NCBI GenBank assembly: GCA_005881825.1
Contig: VBEO01000063.1
Location: forward strand, 1-46,922
From: Chloroflexota bacterium
GTDB taxonomy: Bacteria; Chloroflexota; Dormibacteria; Dormibacterales; Dormibacteraceae
Length of the DNA: 46,922 nucleotides
Reading direction: 5' to 3'
Below are positions 36,428 through 45,017 of the stretch, in pieces. Each line of letters starts with the position of its first letter. The first letter of the stretch is position 1. The notes under the pieces were generated by a model that made no database searches, was not told the origin of the DNA, and saw nothing but the letters and a program-made list of their open reading frames with translations. The position numbers and the translations under genes were made by a program.

Positions 36428-37115
36428 CAGGAGCGGGTTCGATATCGACGCCGGCCAGCTTGAGCGCCGTCTCCACGAACTGTGCCTCGGGCAGCGCGCC
36501 CACGAAGGCGCCCGCGCGGTTGATGACGGTGCGCGGCACTCCCGAAACCCCGAACTGGCGCGAGAGCTCGGGAAACTCGTTGGCCTCCACGGTCAGCGCG
36601 TGCACGTGCTCGGAGGCCAGGGCCATCCGGTTGGCCAGGCTCACGGCCTGCGGGCAGTAGCGTCAAGTCGGGGTGGCGAAGACCATTACCTCGAGGTCGG
36701 CCTGCAGCCGCTCCAGCCAGGCCAGGGTCTGCTCGCTGAGGCCGGGGTCGGCGGCCGAAACCCGCTCCATGGCGTCGACCACGGTCGCAAACTCGAAGCC
36801 GCCGGGCAGGCCCTGCCAGGCGATGCGCGGATCGCCGCCGGGCGCGGCCACCCGCAGGGTGGGCACCTCCGTCACGTTCGCGTCCGGAGTCGCGCTGACG
36901 TCGACGATCTCCAGCGAGACCTTGTCCGGCGCCGCGTCCCGGAGCTCCTCGGCGAGCTCGCGGGCTTCGTCGCAGGTGGCGCAGCCGACGCCGCTGGGCA
37001 GGATGAGACGGCCCGACCCGGGACGGGTGTAGAGGGTCAGCTCGACCGGGCCTCTCAACCGCTCCGCGAAGCGGGCGCGAAGCTGCTCGCGCACGCCTTC
37101 GCTGAGGATCGCCAT
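36417..37115 (-). CDS. predicted selenoprotein: PDO / AhpF-N-terminal-like double thioredoxin fold
   Basis: I read one gene of 232 residues with an in-frame TGA (36665-36663) as codon 151. Domain 1 (about 20-130) has C-A-T-C (C45, C48) and a cis-Pro site (T-E-V-P-T). Domain 2 has V-M-V-F-A-T-P-T-U-R-Y-C-P-Q-A-V, where the TGA takes the place of the first Cys of the CxxC active site, and its cis-Pro S-G-V-P-R-T. Archaeal PDO and AhpF N-terminal domains have T-P-T-C-P-Y-C or similar here. The same frame continues without gaps for 81 codons. A fitting SECIS-like hairpin follows. Selenoprotein homologues of the AhpF N-terminal domain are already known. TAACCT lies eight bases before the ATG. If Sec were not inserted, this would be a pseudogene or two truncated proteins. 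Confidence 0.82.
36636..36662 (-). promoter_or_regulatory. candidate bacterial SECIS element
   Basis: In the mRNA, CAGGC (36650-36646) pairs perfectly with GCCTG (36640-36636) around the five-base loop CGUGA (36645-36641). The apical loop starts 17 bases after the UGA, and its second base is G. Published bacterial SECIS rules ask for 16-37 bases, a loop of 3-14 bases and a G in the first two loop positions; all are met. The lower stem is weak. Confidence 0.6.
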
Positions 37116-37139
37116 TTGCAGCTAGGTTAATCGCCCACC

Positions 37140-38048
37140 GTGATCGGCCTGCTGGCGGACGATCTGACCGGGGCCTGCGACAGCGCAGCGCCCTTCCTCG
37201 GCGAGGGCCGCGTCCTGGTCTCGATCTGGCCCGCCTTCGCGCCCGACAGCTCCGCAGCCTGCCTGGCCATCAGTACCGAGACCCGGGATGGGACGCCGGA
37301 GGAGGCGCGCACACGCTCCCGGCAGGCGGTCCACCTGCTGCTCACCGCGGGCGCCAACCGGATCTTCCGCAAGGTCGACTCCCGGCTGCGCGGCCACCTG
37401 CGCGAGGAGCTGGCCGGAGCTCTCGACGCCTGGCCCGGCCGCTGCCTGCTGGCGCCGGCCTTGCCGGCGGAGGGCCGCTTGACGGTCGGCGGGCGCCAGC
37501 TGGTGGATGGCGCCGCCATCGACATCGGCACTTTGCTGGACGGTCTGGAACGGGTTGAAATTCGCGATGCGGCGACCGACGACGACCTCTCGGCCCTTGC
37601 GGCCGCGGTGGACGCGGATCGCGAGCTGATGCCGGCCGGGACCAACGGCCTGGCCGCCGCGCTGGCTCGGGGATCCGCCGCCGCGCCGGGCTGGCCGGCC
37701 TGCGCCCGCCCGTTGGGGCTGGTGGGCAGCAAGACTGAGGTGTCGGTGGCCCAGGTCGAGGCGGCTCTGGCGGCCGGCTGGGAGGTGCGCCGCCGGGCCC
37801 GCGGCGACGCGGTGGAGCTGGAGGGCCACGACGCGCTGTTCCTCAGCGGTGGCGGCACTGCTTCCGGGGTGCTGGCGGACCTGGGAGCAACCCAGCTGGA
37901 GCTACTCGGTCAGGCGCTGCCGCGGGTGCCGGTCGGCCGTCTGCTGGACGGACCGCGGCGCGGGCTGGTGGTGGCTTTGAAGTCGGGCGGGTTCGGGGGC
38001 GTCGACGCGATCGCCGCGGTCCTGACTAGGCTCCGCTCCGGTGGCTAG
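37140..38048 (+). CDS. four-carbon acid sugar kinase family protein (DUF1537), compact
   Basis: DUF1537 kinases phosphorylate threonate, erythronate or related acid sugars. The protein opens with G-L-L-A-D-D-L-T-G-A-C-D-S-A, has F-R-K-V-D-S-R-L-R-G-H (the K-x-D-S signature) and ends with an ATP-site-like L-F-L-S-G-G-G-T-A-S-G-V and K-S-G-G-F-G. At 302 residues it is short against about 420. GTG at 37140 opens the frame; it overlaps pdxA by eight bases. The pairing with a PdxA protein is the known context of this family. Confidence 0.87.
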   Translation: MIGLLADDLTGACDSAAPFLGEGRVLVSIWPAFAPDSSAACLAISTETRDGTPEEARTRSRQAVHLLLTAGANRIFRKVDSRLRGHLREELAGALDAWPGRCLLAPALPAEGRLTVGGRQLVDGAAIDIGTLLDGLERVEIRDAATDDDLSALAAAVDADRELMPAGTNGLAAALARGSAAAPGWPACARPLGLVGSKTEVSVAQVEAALAAGWEVRRRARGDAVELEGHDALFLSGGGTASGVLADLGATQLELLGQALPRVPVGRLLDGPRRGLVVALKSGGFGGVDAIAAVLTRLRSGG

Positions 38049-38970
38049 GCCGACGCTGGTGATATCGGCGGGCGATCCGGCCGGGATCGGTCCCGAGGTG
38101 ACCGTGAAGGCTCTCGCCCAGCCCGAGGTGCGAGAGCTCGCCGACCTGGTCGTCGCGGGCGATCCGGCGCAGCTGGCGGCGGTGGCCCGCTCGCTCGGCC
38201 TGCCCGTGCCGGAGCGGGTCGAGCCCGCCGGCGACGCCGGAGCGGTGGAGCCCGGCCGGGTGTCCGCGGCCGGGGGCGAGGCTGCGGTGGCGGCCGTCAA
38301 GAGGGCGGTGGAGCTGGTCCGCTCGGGAGACGCGTCGGCGCTGGTCACGGGGCCGATCAACAAGGAAGCCCTGCGCGCCGCGGGCTATCCCTGGCCTGGG
38401 CACACCGAGATGCTGGCCGATCTTTGCGCTGTGGCGGAGGTCCGCATGCTGCTGGTCGGGGAGCGGCTGCGCGTCTGCCACGTGACCACCCACCGGTCGC
38501 TGCGCAGCGCCATCGAAGCGGCAACTCGCGCACGCGTCCTGGAAACCATCCGCATGACCGCGACTGGCGGCCGCCGGCTGGGTTTTGAGACACCGCGGAT
38601 CGGGGTCGCCGGCCTGAACCCGCACGCCGGCGAGGGGGGACTGTTCGGGGACGAGGAGCTGCGGGAGATCGCGCCCGCGGTCGCCGATGCCCAGGCCGAG
38701 GGCATCGACGTCAGCGGCCCCTGGCCGGCGGACACCCTGTTCTGGCGCGCCGCCAATGGCGAGTTCGATTTCGTGGTCGCCATGTACCACGACCAGGGTC
38801 ACGTGCCGGTGAAGTTGGCCGGCTTCGACGAGGGCGTCAACGTGACTTTGGGGCTGCCGTTTTTGCGCACCAGCGTCGACCACGGGACGGCGTTCGACAT
38901 CGCCGGCCGGGGCATCGCGCGCTGGCAGAGCATGGCCGCCGCGATACGCGTGGCCGCCCTCACGCGTTAG
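38041..38970 (+). CDS. pdxA: PdxA-family 4-phospho-acid dehydrogenase
   Basis: PdxA oxidises 4-phosphohydroxy-L-threonine in vitamin B6 synthesis; PdxA2 paralogues oxidise 4-phospho-threonate/erythronate after DUF1537 kinases. The 309-residue protein shows S-A-G-D-P-A-G-I-G-P-E-V, 'V-T-G-P-I-N-K-E-A-L', metal ligands in G-H-T-E, M-Y-H-D-Q-G and D-H-G-T-A-F-D, and 'A-G-L-N-P-H-A-G-E-G-G'. Because it directly follows and overlaps a DUF1537 kinase, the catabolic PdxA2 role is the better guess. Sequence alone does not separate the two. Confidence 0.92.
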   Translation: MARPTLVISAGDPAGIGPEVTVKALAQPEVRELADLVVAGDPAQLAAVARSLGLPVPERVEPAGDAGAVEPGRVSAAGGEAAVAAVKRAVELVRSGDASALVTGPINKEALRAAGYPWPGHTEMLADLCAVAEVRMLLVGERLRVCHVTTHRSLRSAIEAATRARVLETIRMTATGGRRLGFETPRIGVAGLNPHAGEGGLFGDEELREIAPAVADAQAEGIDVSGPWPADTLFWRAANGEFDFVVAMYHDQGHVPVKLAGFDEGVNVTLGLPFLRTSVDHGTAFDIAGRGIARWQSMAAAIRVAALTR

Positions 38971-38978
38971 CTCCACTC

Positions 38979-39353
38979 GTGAGGCTGCTGCTGGCCACCG
39001 CCGCACTGGCGCTGCTCTCGGCTTGCGGATCGCCCTACGCGCCGCTGCCCCCGGCTCCGGCGGCGGGCACGGTGACCGGAACGGTGGTAATCGCGCCCTG
39101 CCAGCCCGTGGAGCGGCCGGGCCAGCCGCCCTGCCCGCCGCGGCCCGGCATCCGCGTCCACTTCGACCAGCGCTCGACGACACGCGCGACCGCGGTCACG
39201 GACGGCACCGGGACCTACGTGGCCAGCCTGGCTCCGGGCACGTACGAGGTGTGGGCGGAAGGCGGAATCGCGCGGCCGGCAGCGGTCCCGGTGACCGTGG
39301 TGGCCGGCCAGAGCGTGACCCTCAACCTGACCGTCGACTCAGGCATCCGGTAG
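38979..39353 (+). CDS. lipoprotein with carboxypeptidase-regulatory-like domain
   Basis: The 124-residue protein has a lipoprotein signal R-L-L-L-A-T-A-A-L-A-L-L-S-A-C (Cys16), a short Pro-rich linker, and a prealbumin-like beta sandwich (G-T-V-T-G-T-V-V-I, 'T-D-G-T-G-T-Y-V-A-S-L-A-P-G-T-Y-E-V', 'V-A-G-Q-S-V-T-L-N-L-T-V'). Two extra cysteines (C-Q-P-V, P-C-P-P) could bond in the mature protein. GTG at 38979 is nine bases after pdxA. No specific role can be given. The 3' end overlaps the convergent LLM gene by 15 bases. Confidence 0.8.
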   Translation: MRLLLATAALALLSACGSPYAPLPPAPAAGTVTGTVVIAPCQPVERPGQPPCPPRPGIRVHFDQRSTTRATAVTDGTGTYVASLAPGTYEVWAEGGIARPAAVPVTVVAGQSVTLNLTVDSGIR

Positions 39354-40331
39354 CGCTTCCAGCGCGTCGACCAGCTGGTGGGCGGCCGCCAGCTGCTCGT
39401 CGTCCTTCATCCCGAACCAGGGCACGCTCAGGCTGAGGCGGTCGGCGTGCGGGGACCAGCGGCGGAGCCCGCCGGCCAGGTCTGAGTCTGTGACCACAGC
39501 CAGCAGGTCCAGGTAGCGCTCCTCGATCAACTGGCGAGCCTGGCCCCGGTCGCCCTCCTTGGAGGCCTGCATGACCTGGTCGGCAACATCGCTTAACCCG
39601 GCATGGTCGAGGACGCGCCGGTAGGCGGGCACGGTGTAGGCGATCATCTGCCGGGCCGCGGACTCACGGTCGGGCGCGACCACCAGCTGGAGCAGGATGG
39701 GCGGGCGCTCCCTGCCCGCGGCCCGCGCGCCCTGGTCCAGCGCCGGCATGAGGACCTCGTCCAGGTAGCGCTCGGTGGTGAAGGCGTGGGCGGCGAAGCC
39801 GTCTGCGCACTCGCCGGCGATGGTGGTCATGTAGGGATTTACCCCCGCCACATAGATCGGGGGCGCGCTCACCCCGGGCTCGGCGCCGGGCTGCAGGGCC
39901 GGCCGGCGGATGCTGTAGTACGGCCCCTCGTGCTTGCCGTAGCCGTGCTCGAAGGCGGCGTAGCAGGCGCGCACGGCGGCCACGTAGTCGCGCATGCGGG
40001 GGCCGGGATGATCAGCGTCGACTCCGAACCGGGCTTTGAGCGTGGGGCCGACCTGGCTGCCCAGCCCGAGCACGAAGCGTCCCCCTGACCACTGGCTGAG
40101 GTCCCAGGCGGTGGCGGCGGTGACCGCCGGCGAGCGGGCGAAGGCGACCGCCACGTTGGTGCCGACCTGGACGCGTTCGGTGGCGTCCAGTGCGGCCGCC
40201 GCCAGCAGGTAGGGGTCACGGCGGACGTCCAGCACCCACACCGCCTCACAGCCGGCGCGCTCGGCGCGGCGCGCCAGCTCCTTGGCCTCCGACGGACGGA
40301 TGGCTCCGGGGAGGGTGATGCCCGGCTTCAC
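39339..40331 (-). CDS. LLM-class F420-dependent oxidoreductase
   Basis: The 330-residue luciferase-like barrel shows 'R-R-A-E-R-A-G-C-E-A-V-W-V-L-D', 'R-V-Q-V-G-T-N-V-A-V-A-F-A-R-S-P-A-V-T-A', 'G-R-F-V-L-G-L-G-S-Q' and 'P-P-I-Y-V-A-G-V-N'. This matches F420-dependent TIGR03617-like oxidoreductases. The substrate is unknown. GTG at 40331 overlaps the methyltransferase stop (GTGA); a longer upstream frame is antisense to it and is rejected. Confidence 0.9.
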   Translation of the reverse strand: MKPGITLPGAIRPSEAKELARRAERAGCEAVWVLDVRRDPYLLAAAALDATERVQVGTNVAVAFARSPAVTAATAWDLSQWSGGRFVLGLGSQVGPTLKARFGVDADHPGPRMRDYVAAVRACYAAFEHGYGKHEGPYYSIRRPALQPGAEPGVSAPPIYVAGVNPYMTTIAGECADGFAAHAFTTERYLDEVLMPALDQGARAAGRERPPILLQLVVAPDRESAARQMIAYTVPAYRRVLDHAGLSDVADQVMQASKEGDRGQARQLIEERYLDLLAVVTDSDLAGGLRRWSPHADRLSLSVPWFGMKDDEQLAAAHQLVDALEALPDA

Positions 40332-41077
40332 GAATTCGCCGGGCGCCGGCCGACCACGCGCGCGAAGCCGAGGGTGCGGCCGGCGTCCTTGACCAGCATG
40401 TCGCGCTCGGCGGCGGCGCCGGTCTGGCCGCGGTCGGCACAGATCTCCATCCAGGCCAGCCAGTGGCGCCAGCCGTCGGGCACCCAGTCGGCCAGCTCGA
40501 CCTGCAGCAGGCCGGTCTTCTCCCAGTGGCGGAGCCACCACTCGGGCGAGTGGAAGGAGACGAAGTCCCAGTGCCAGTACGGCTGGAGGTGGGCCGGGAT
40601 GCCCTCGCTGGTGACGTCGGTCTTGAGGCCCGGCACCACGATGCCGAAGCGGCCGCCGGGCTTGAGGACCCGGTGGATGGTGCCGATGTAGAGGTCGTCG
40701 GTGCCGAAGTAGTGGTAGGCGTCGAGGCTGATCACGACGTCGAACTCGGCTTCGCCGAAGGGGAGAGCGTGGGCCTCGGCGCGGACCGGGGTGACCCGGT
40801 CGGCGACGCCCGCCTCCTCGATCCGGCGCTGGTTGTCCTCCTCGGGGGTCCAGAGGTCGGTGGCGGTGACCTGGGCCCAGAACTCGCGCGCCAGGAAGAT
40901 GGAGCTGAGCGCCTTGCCGCAGCCGAGGTCGAGGACGCGCTCCTCGGGGTGGATGGGTAGGACCTGGGTGAGGGCCTCGGCCAGCCAGAGCACGTTTGGC
41001 CCCATCGTGCCCTCCAGCTGCCAGTCCAGATCGTACCCCGCCGACCGTGGAAACCCCGGCGGCGTCCTCACCCTCAC
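40328..41077 (-). CDS. SAM-dependent class I methyltransferase
   Basis: The 249-residue protein has a Rossmann methyltransferase core: motif I V-L-D-L-G-C-G-K-A-L-S-S, then V-T-A-T-D-L-W, 'F-D-V-V-I-S-L-D-A-Y-H-Y-F-G', and 'H-R-V-L-K-P-G-G-R-F-G-I-V-V-P-G'. The N-terminus (P-P-G-F-P-R-S-A-G-Y-D) is typical of a small-molecule methyltransferase group. GTG at 41077 is chosen because GGGAGG lies eight bases upstream; GTGs at 41098 and 41071 are alternatives. It is coupled to the LLM oxidoreductase. Confidence 0.88.
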   Translation of the reverse strand: MRVRTPPGFPRSAGYDLDWQLEGTMGPNVLWLAEALTQVLPIHPEERVLDLGCGKALSSIFLAREFWAQVTATDLWTPEEDNQRRIEEAGVADRVTPVRAEAHALPFGEAEFDVVISLDAYHYFGTDDLYIGTIHRVLKPGGRFGIVVPGLKTDVTSEGIPAHLQPYWHWDFVSFHSPEWWLRHWEKTGLLQVELADWVPDGWRHWLAWMEICADRGQTGAAAERDMLVKDAGRTLGFARVVGRRPANS

Positions 41078-41239
41078 GCGCGCGCGGCCTCCCACCACCG
41101 ATACCCCCCGCCCGGGGGTTCGGCGCCTAGCGTACGGATGCTGTCAATCCCGCTTGTTAAGCCCGCAAGTGCCGGCAGCTGCGGCGGTTGCTCACGCAGA
41201 TCGCCGCCAAGTGCCGGCACATGGGCAGCTTCGCACCCG
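41078..41239. repeat. intergenic region with paired 12-bp repeats
   Basis: CAAGTGCCGGCA occurs at 41166-41177 and 41208-41219, exactly 42 bp apart, and each contains the near-palindrome GTGCCGGCA(C/G). Between them GCGGCG (41181-41186) and CGCCGC (41202-41207) are inverted. A CCCCCGCCCGGGGG hairpin lies near 41104-41117. The region is upstream of the methyltransferase-LLM pair and downstream of leuS, so it may hold a regulator's binding sites and a leuS terminator. No gene is seen here. Confidence 0.45.
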
Positions 41240-43678
41240 TCAGGGGACCAGGTTGATCAGCCGGTCGGGCACGTAGACGACCTGGCGGGGCGGCTTGCCG
41301 TCCAGCGCCCGGCCGACCTTCTCGGAGCGCAGCGCCGCCTCGCGGGCGTCGGCCTCGGGGAGGCCGGCCGGCAGCTCCAGCCGGTCGCGCACCTTGCCTC
41401 CCACCTGCACGACCAGCGTGATCGTGGGATCGGCGGCCGCCGCCGGGTTATAGGCGGGCCAGGCGGCGTCGGCGCAGAGCCCGGCATGGCCGGTGCGCTC
41501 CCACAGCTCCTCGGTCACGTGCGGCGCCATCGGGTGCAGGAGCAGGAGCAGGGCGTCGACGGATTCCCGCCAGGTGTCGCCGAGCTCGCCGCCGCCGGCC
41601 ACGTGCTCCTGCATGGCGTTGGCCAGCTCCATCAGCGCGGACACCGCGGTGTTGAACGCGAACGACGTGTAGTCGTCGGTGACCTTTCGGATCGCCTGGT
41701 GGGTGCGCCGGCGCAGGACTTCGTCAGAGGGCGAAAGCGCCGCCGGCGAGCGCTCGATTCTCTCCGGCTCCAGGACCAACCGCCACACCCTGTGCAGGAA
41801 ACGCACCGGACCCGCGACCGCGGAGACGGTCCATTCGGCGTCCTCGTCCGGCGGGCCGATGAACATCTCGTAGATGCGGCCGGCGTCGGCGCCCTCGCGC
41901 TTGACCAGGTCGTCGGGCGCCACGCCGTTGCCGAGCGACTTGGACATCACCTGCCCGTTGCGCTTGACCATGCCCTGCGTGAACAGCCGCATGAACGGCT
42001 CGACCGGCTCCACCATGCCCGCGTCGTGCAGCACCTTTTCGAAAAACCGCGAGTAAAGCAGGTGCAGGATCGCGTGCTCGATGCCGCCGGTGTACTGGTC
42101 GACCGCCATCCAATGGTTGGCGAGCTCGGGGTCGAAAGGCTCCTCGCGATCGTGTGCTGACGTGAAGCGGAGGAAGTACCAGGCGGAGTCGATGAAGGTG
42201 TCCATGGTGTCGGTCTCGCGGCGCGCGCTGCGCCCGCAGGACGGGCAGGGCACCGTGTACCACTCCGGGTTTTCGGCCAATGGTTTGTTCTCCGGCGGCA
42301 GCTCGACGGGCAGCTCGGCATCCGGAACCGGGACGATGCCGCAGGCCTCGCAGTGCACCATCGGGATCGGGCAGCCCCAATAGCGCTGCCGCGAGATCAG
42401 CCAGTCGCGCAGCCGGTAGCGGGTCACGCCCTCGCCCTTTCCCTGCTCAGCCAGCCACTGGGTGATCTTGGGGATGGCAACTTCAGGTGGCAGGCCGTCG
42501 AAGCGCCCGCTGTTGACCAGCGAGCCGACCTTGTCCACGTAGGCGGTGCTCAGCTCACCCACAGGCCCGGAGGGCGGAGCGATCACCTCCCGGATTTCCA
42601 GAGCGAACTTCTTCGCGAACTCGAAGTCGCGCTCGTCGTGCCCTGGCACCGCCATGATGGCGCCGGTCCCGTAACCCATCAGCACGTAGTCCGCGATCCA
42701 GATCGGGATCCGCTCACCGTTGACCGGATTGGTGGCGTACGCGCCCGTGAACACGCCGGTCTTCTCGCGCTCGGTCGACAATCGCTCGATCTCGGTTTCC
42801 CGCCGCGCGCGCTCAACATATGCGCGCACTTCAGAACGCTGCGCGTCGGTGGTGACCCGCTCGACCAGCGGATGCTCGGGCGCCAGCACCATGAAGGTGG
42901 CGCCGAAAAGAGTGTCGGGCCGGGTGGTGTAGATGCGAATCGCGTCGCCGGTTTCGGCCTCGAAATCGACCTCGGCGCCGTGGGAGCGGCCGATCCAGTT
43001 GGCCTGCATGACGCGCACTTTCTCGGGCCAGGTGCCGCGCAGCAGCTCGAGGTCGTCGAGCAGGCGGTCGGCGTAGTCGGTGATCTTCAGGAACCACTGC
43101 TCGAGGTCCTTCTTTTCGACCAGGTTGTCGCAGCGCCAGCAGCGTCCGTTGATGACCTGCTCGTTGGCCAGTACCGTCTTGTCGAAAGGACACCAGTTGA
43201 CCGGCGCCAGGCGCCGATACGCGAGTCCGCGCTCCCAGAAGAGCAGGAACAGCGCCTGCGTCCACCTGTAGTAGTCGGGCAGGCAGGTCGCGACCTCACG
43301 CGACCAGTCGTAGAGCACGCCCATCATCGCCAGCTGCCGCTTGGCGATCGCGATGTTGCCGAGCGTCAGCTCGCGCGGATGCTTGCCGACTTTGATGGCC
43401 GCGTTCTCGGCAGGCATCCCGAACGCGTCCCAGCCGAACGGGTTCAGCACCTCCATGCCCTGCATGCGGCGGAAGCGGCTGACAAGGTCCCCGATCACGT
43501 AGTTGCGCATGTGGCCCATGTGCAGCTCGCCCGACGGGTACGGGAACATGACCAGGTTGTAGTGCTTAGGCCGGTCACTGGCGTCGTCGGCGACCAGCAC
43601 GCCGCGCTCGGCCCAGACCCGCTGCCATTTCGGCTCGATGTCCTGCGGGACGTAGCCCCGCCGCTTGGTGACCGCCAT
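41240..43678 (-). CDS. leuS: leucine--tRNA ligase
   Basis: The enzyme charges tRNA-Leu. This 812-residue class Ia synthetase shows the HIGH motif in [15 protein letters not shown], a zinc-like C-W-R-C, the CP1 editing domain ('[11 protein letters not shown]' and '[11 protein letters not shown]'), the KMSKS loop [10 protein letters not shown] and a C-terminal anticodon domain. ATG at 43678 forms a TGATG junction with the EamA gene. Confidence 0.98.
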   Translation of the reverse strand: MAVTKRRGYVPQDIEPKWQRVWAERGVLVADDASDRPKHYNLVMFPYPSGELHMGHMRNYVIGDLVSRFRRMQGMEVLNPFGWDAFGMPAENAAIKVGKHPRELTLGNIAIAKRQLAMMGVLYDWSREVATCLPDYYRWTQALFLLFWERGLAYRRLAPVNWCPFDKTVLANEQVINGRCWRCDNLVEKKDLEQWFLKITDYADRLLDDLELLRGTWPEKVRVMQANWIGRSHGAEVDFEAETGDAIRIYTTRPDTLFGATFMVLAPEHPLVERVTTDAQRSEVRAYVERARRETEIERLSTEREKTGVFTGAYATNPVNGERIPIWIADYVLMGYGTGAIMAVPGHDERDFEFAKKFALEIREVIAPPSGPVGELSTAYVDKVGSLVNSGRFDGLPPEVAIPKITQWLAEQGKGEGVTRYRLRDWLISRQRYWGCPIPMVHCEACGIVPVPDAELPVELPPENKPLAENPEWYTVPCPSCGRSARRETDTMDTFIDSAWYFLRFTSAHDREEPFDPELANHWMAVDQYTGGIEHAILHLLYSRFFEKVLHDAGMVEPVEPFMRLFTQGMVKRNGQVMSKSLGNGVAPDDLVKREGADAGRIYEMFIGPPDEDAEWTVSAVAGPVRFLHRVWRLVLEPERIERSPAALSPSDEVLRRRTHQAIRKVTDDYTSFAFNTAVSALMELANAMQEHVAGGGELGDTWRESVDALLLLLHPMAPHVTEELWERTGHAGLCADAAWPAYNPAAAADPTITLVVQVGGKVRDRLELPAGLPEADAREAALRSEKVGRALDGKPPRQVVYVPDRLINLVP

Positions 43679-44499
43679 CAGGTTGAAGTGCCGATTTTAC
43701 GTTCCGTCCATCTGGCTCCCGCCTCGTAGCCGAAGATCGCCGCCAGCACCAGGAACGCCCCCGAAGCCTGCACCGGACCCAGCCGCTGGCCGGTCAGGAG
43801 CACCGAGAAGAAGAGCGCCCAGGCAGGCTCGGTGGCCAGGATCACGGCCGTTCGGGAGGCGCTCAGCTGCTGCTGCGCCCACGTCTGTATGAACATGGCC
43901 AGCGCACTGGCGAAAACGCCGGTGATGACCAGCGCGGGCCACACCGACGGAGGTGGGGCGTGGAGCGCGGGCGCAGCCGGCACCGCGAAGAGGACGGTGA
44001 CAGTCGCCATCTGCACCAGGGCCAGCGGGCCGGCCGGCTGGCCGGGTGACCAGTGCGAAAGCATCACGATCTGAATTGCGAAGGCCAGCGCGCAGCCCAG
44101 CAGCAGCATCTCGCCCAGGCCGATGCGCAACGGGCCGCCGCCCGCCAGCAGCACGGTGCCGACCAGCGCAGCCACCACCGCGACGTATGCGAACCAGGGC
44201 ACCGCGCGCCCGGTCAGGCGCTCCAGGAGCGGCGTGAAGACCACGAACAAGCCCGTGATCAGCCCCGCGTTGCCGGCCGCCGTTAACTGCAGCGCCACGG
44301 TCTGCAGGACGTAACCGGCGGCTACCGCCACGCCGACGGCGGCGCCGACGACCAGCACCCGGCGGCCGGGCAGCCGGCGCACGATCACGATCATCACCAG
44401 CAGCGCCAGCGCGAAGCGGATCGTGAGGAAGGGCAGCGTCGGATACTGGGCGATGGCGTCTTTGACGACCACGAAGGTCCATCCCCAGACCGCGGTCAC
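43678..44499 (-). CDS. EamA/DMT-family transporter
   Basis: The 273-residue membrane protein has about ten helices in two EamA repeats: repeat 1 with [11 protein letters not shown] and 'R-F-A-L-A-L-L-V-M'; repeat 2 with '[16 protein letters not shown]' and '[16 protein letters not shown]'. It probably exports small metabolites. The GTG at 44499 is the first usable start, but eight hydrophobic codons (I-Y-V-L-L-L-L-G) precede it in frame, so the true start may be a rarer codon near 44526. Confidence 0.9.
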   Translation of the reverse strand: MTAVWGWTFVVVKDAIAQYPTLPFLTIRFALALLVMIVIVRRLPGRRVLVVGAAVGVAVAAGYVLQTVALQLTAAGNAGLITGLFVVFTPLLERLTGRAVPWFAYVAVVAALVGTVLLAGGGPLRIGLGEMLLLGCALAFAIQIVMLSHWSPGQPAGPLALVQMATVTVLFAVPAAPALHAPPPSVWPALVITGVFASALAMFIQTWAQQQLSASRTAVILATEPAWALFFSVLLTGQRLGPVQASGAFLVLAAIFGYEAGARWTERKIGTST

Positions 44500-44525
44500 C
44501 CCCAGCAGGAGGAGGACGTAGATCA

Positions 44526-45017
44526 GTGGAGCACCTCTACGCGCCCTGGCGCATGGAGTACATCGGCGGCACGCCGGAGCCGGGCTGCCTTTTCTGCCGC
44601 GCGCGCGAGGCCGACGCCGGTCAGGACCGCCACAACCTGCTGGTCTGGCGCGGACCCGACGCCATCGTGATGCTCAACAAGTTCCCCTACAACAGCGGCC
44701 ATGTGATGGTGGCGCCGCGTGCCCACGTCGGCTCTTTGGAGGACCTGGACGACCACGACGCGCTGGCCCTGCACCAGGCGGTCGCGCGCGCGCTGGGTGT
44801 TCTGCGCACCGAGCTCGGGCCGGAGGGCTTCAACGTAGGCGTAAACCTGGGCCGGGTGGCCGGCGCCGGGATCCCCGACCACGTGCACGTGCACGTGGTG
44901 CCGCGCTGGAACGGGGACACCAACTTCATGCCCGTGCTGGCCGAGACCAAGGTGGTCAACGAACACCTGGAGCGGACCTGGGAAAAGTTGAGCGCCGCCT
45001 TCAGCGGCGCGACCTGA
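44526..45017 (+). CDS. HIT-family hydrolase / AP4A phosphorylase-like
   Basis: The 163-residue protein has the histidine triad I-P-D-H-V-H-V-H-V-V-P-R-W and an N-terminal C-L-F-C pair that often binds zinc. The start E-H-L-Y-A-P-W-R-M-E-Y-I is typical of mycobacterial HIT proteins with AP4A phosphorylase activity. It likely cleaves dinucleoside polyphosphates. GTG at 44526 is divergent from the EamA gene; its end overlaps the amidohydrolase by 17 bases. Confidence 0.92.
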   Translation: MEHLYAPWRMEYIGGTPEPGCLFCRAREADAGQDRHNLLVWRGPDAIVMLNKFPYNSGHVMVAPRAHVGSLEDLDDHDALALHQAVARALGVLRTELGPEGFNVGVNLGRVAGAGIPDHVHVHVVPRWNGDTNFMPVLAETKVVNEHLERTWEKLSAAFSGAT

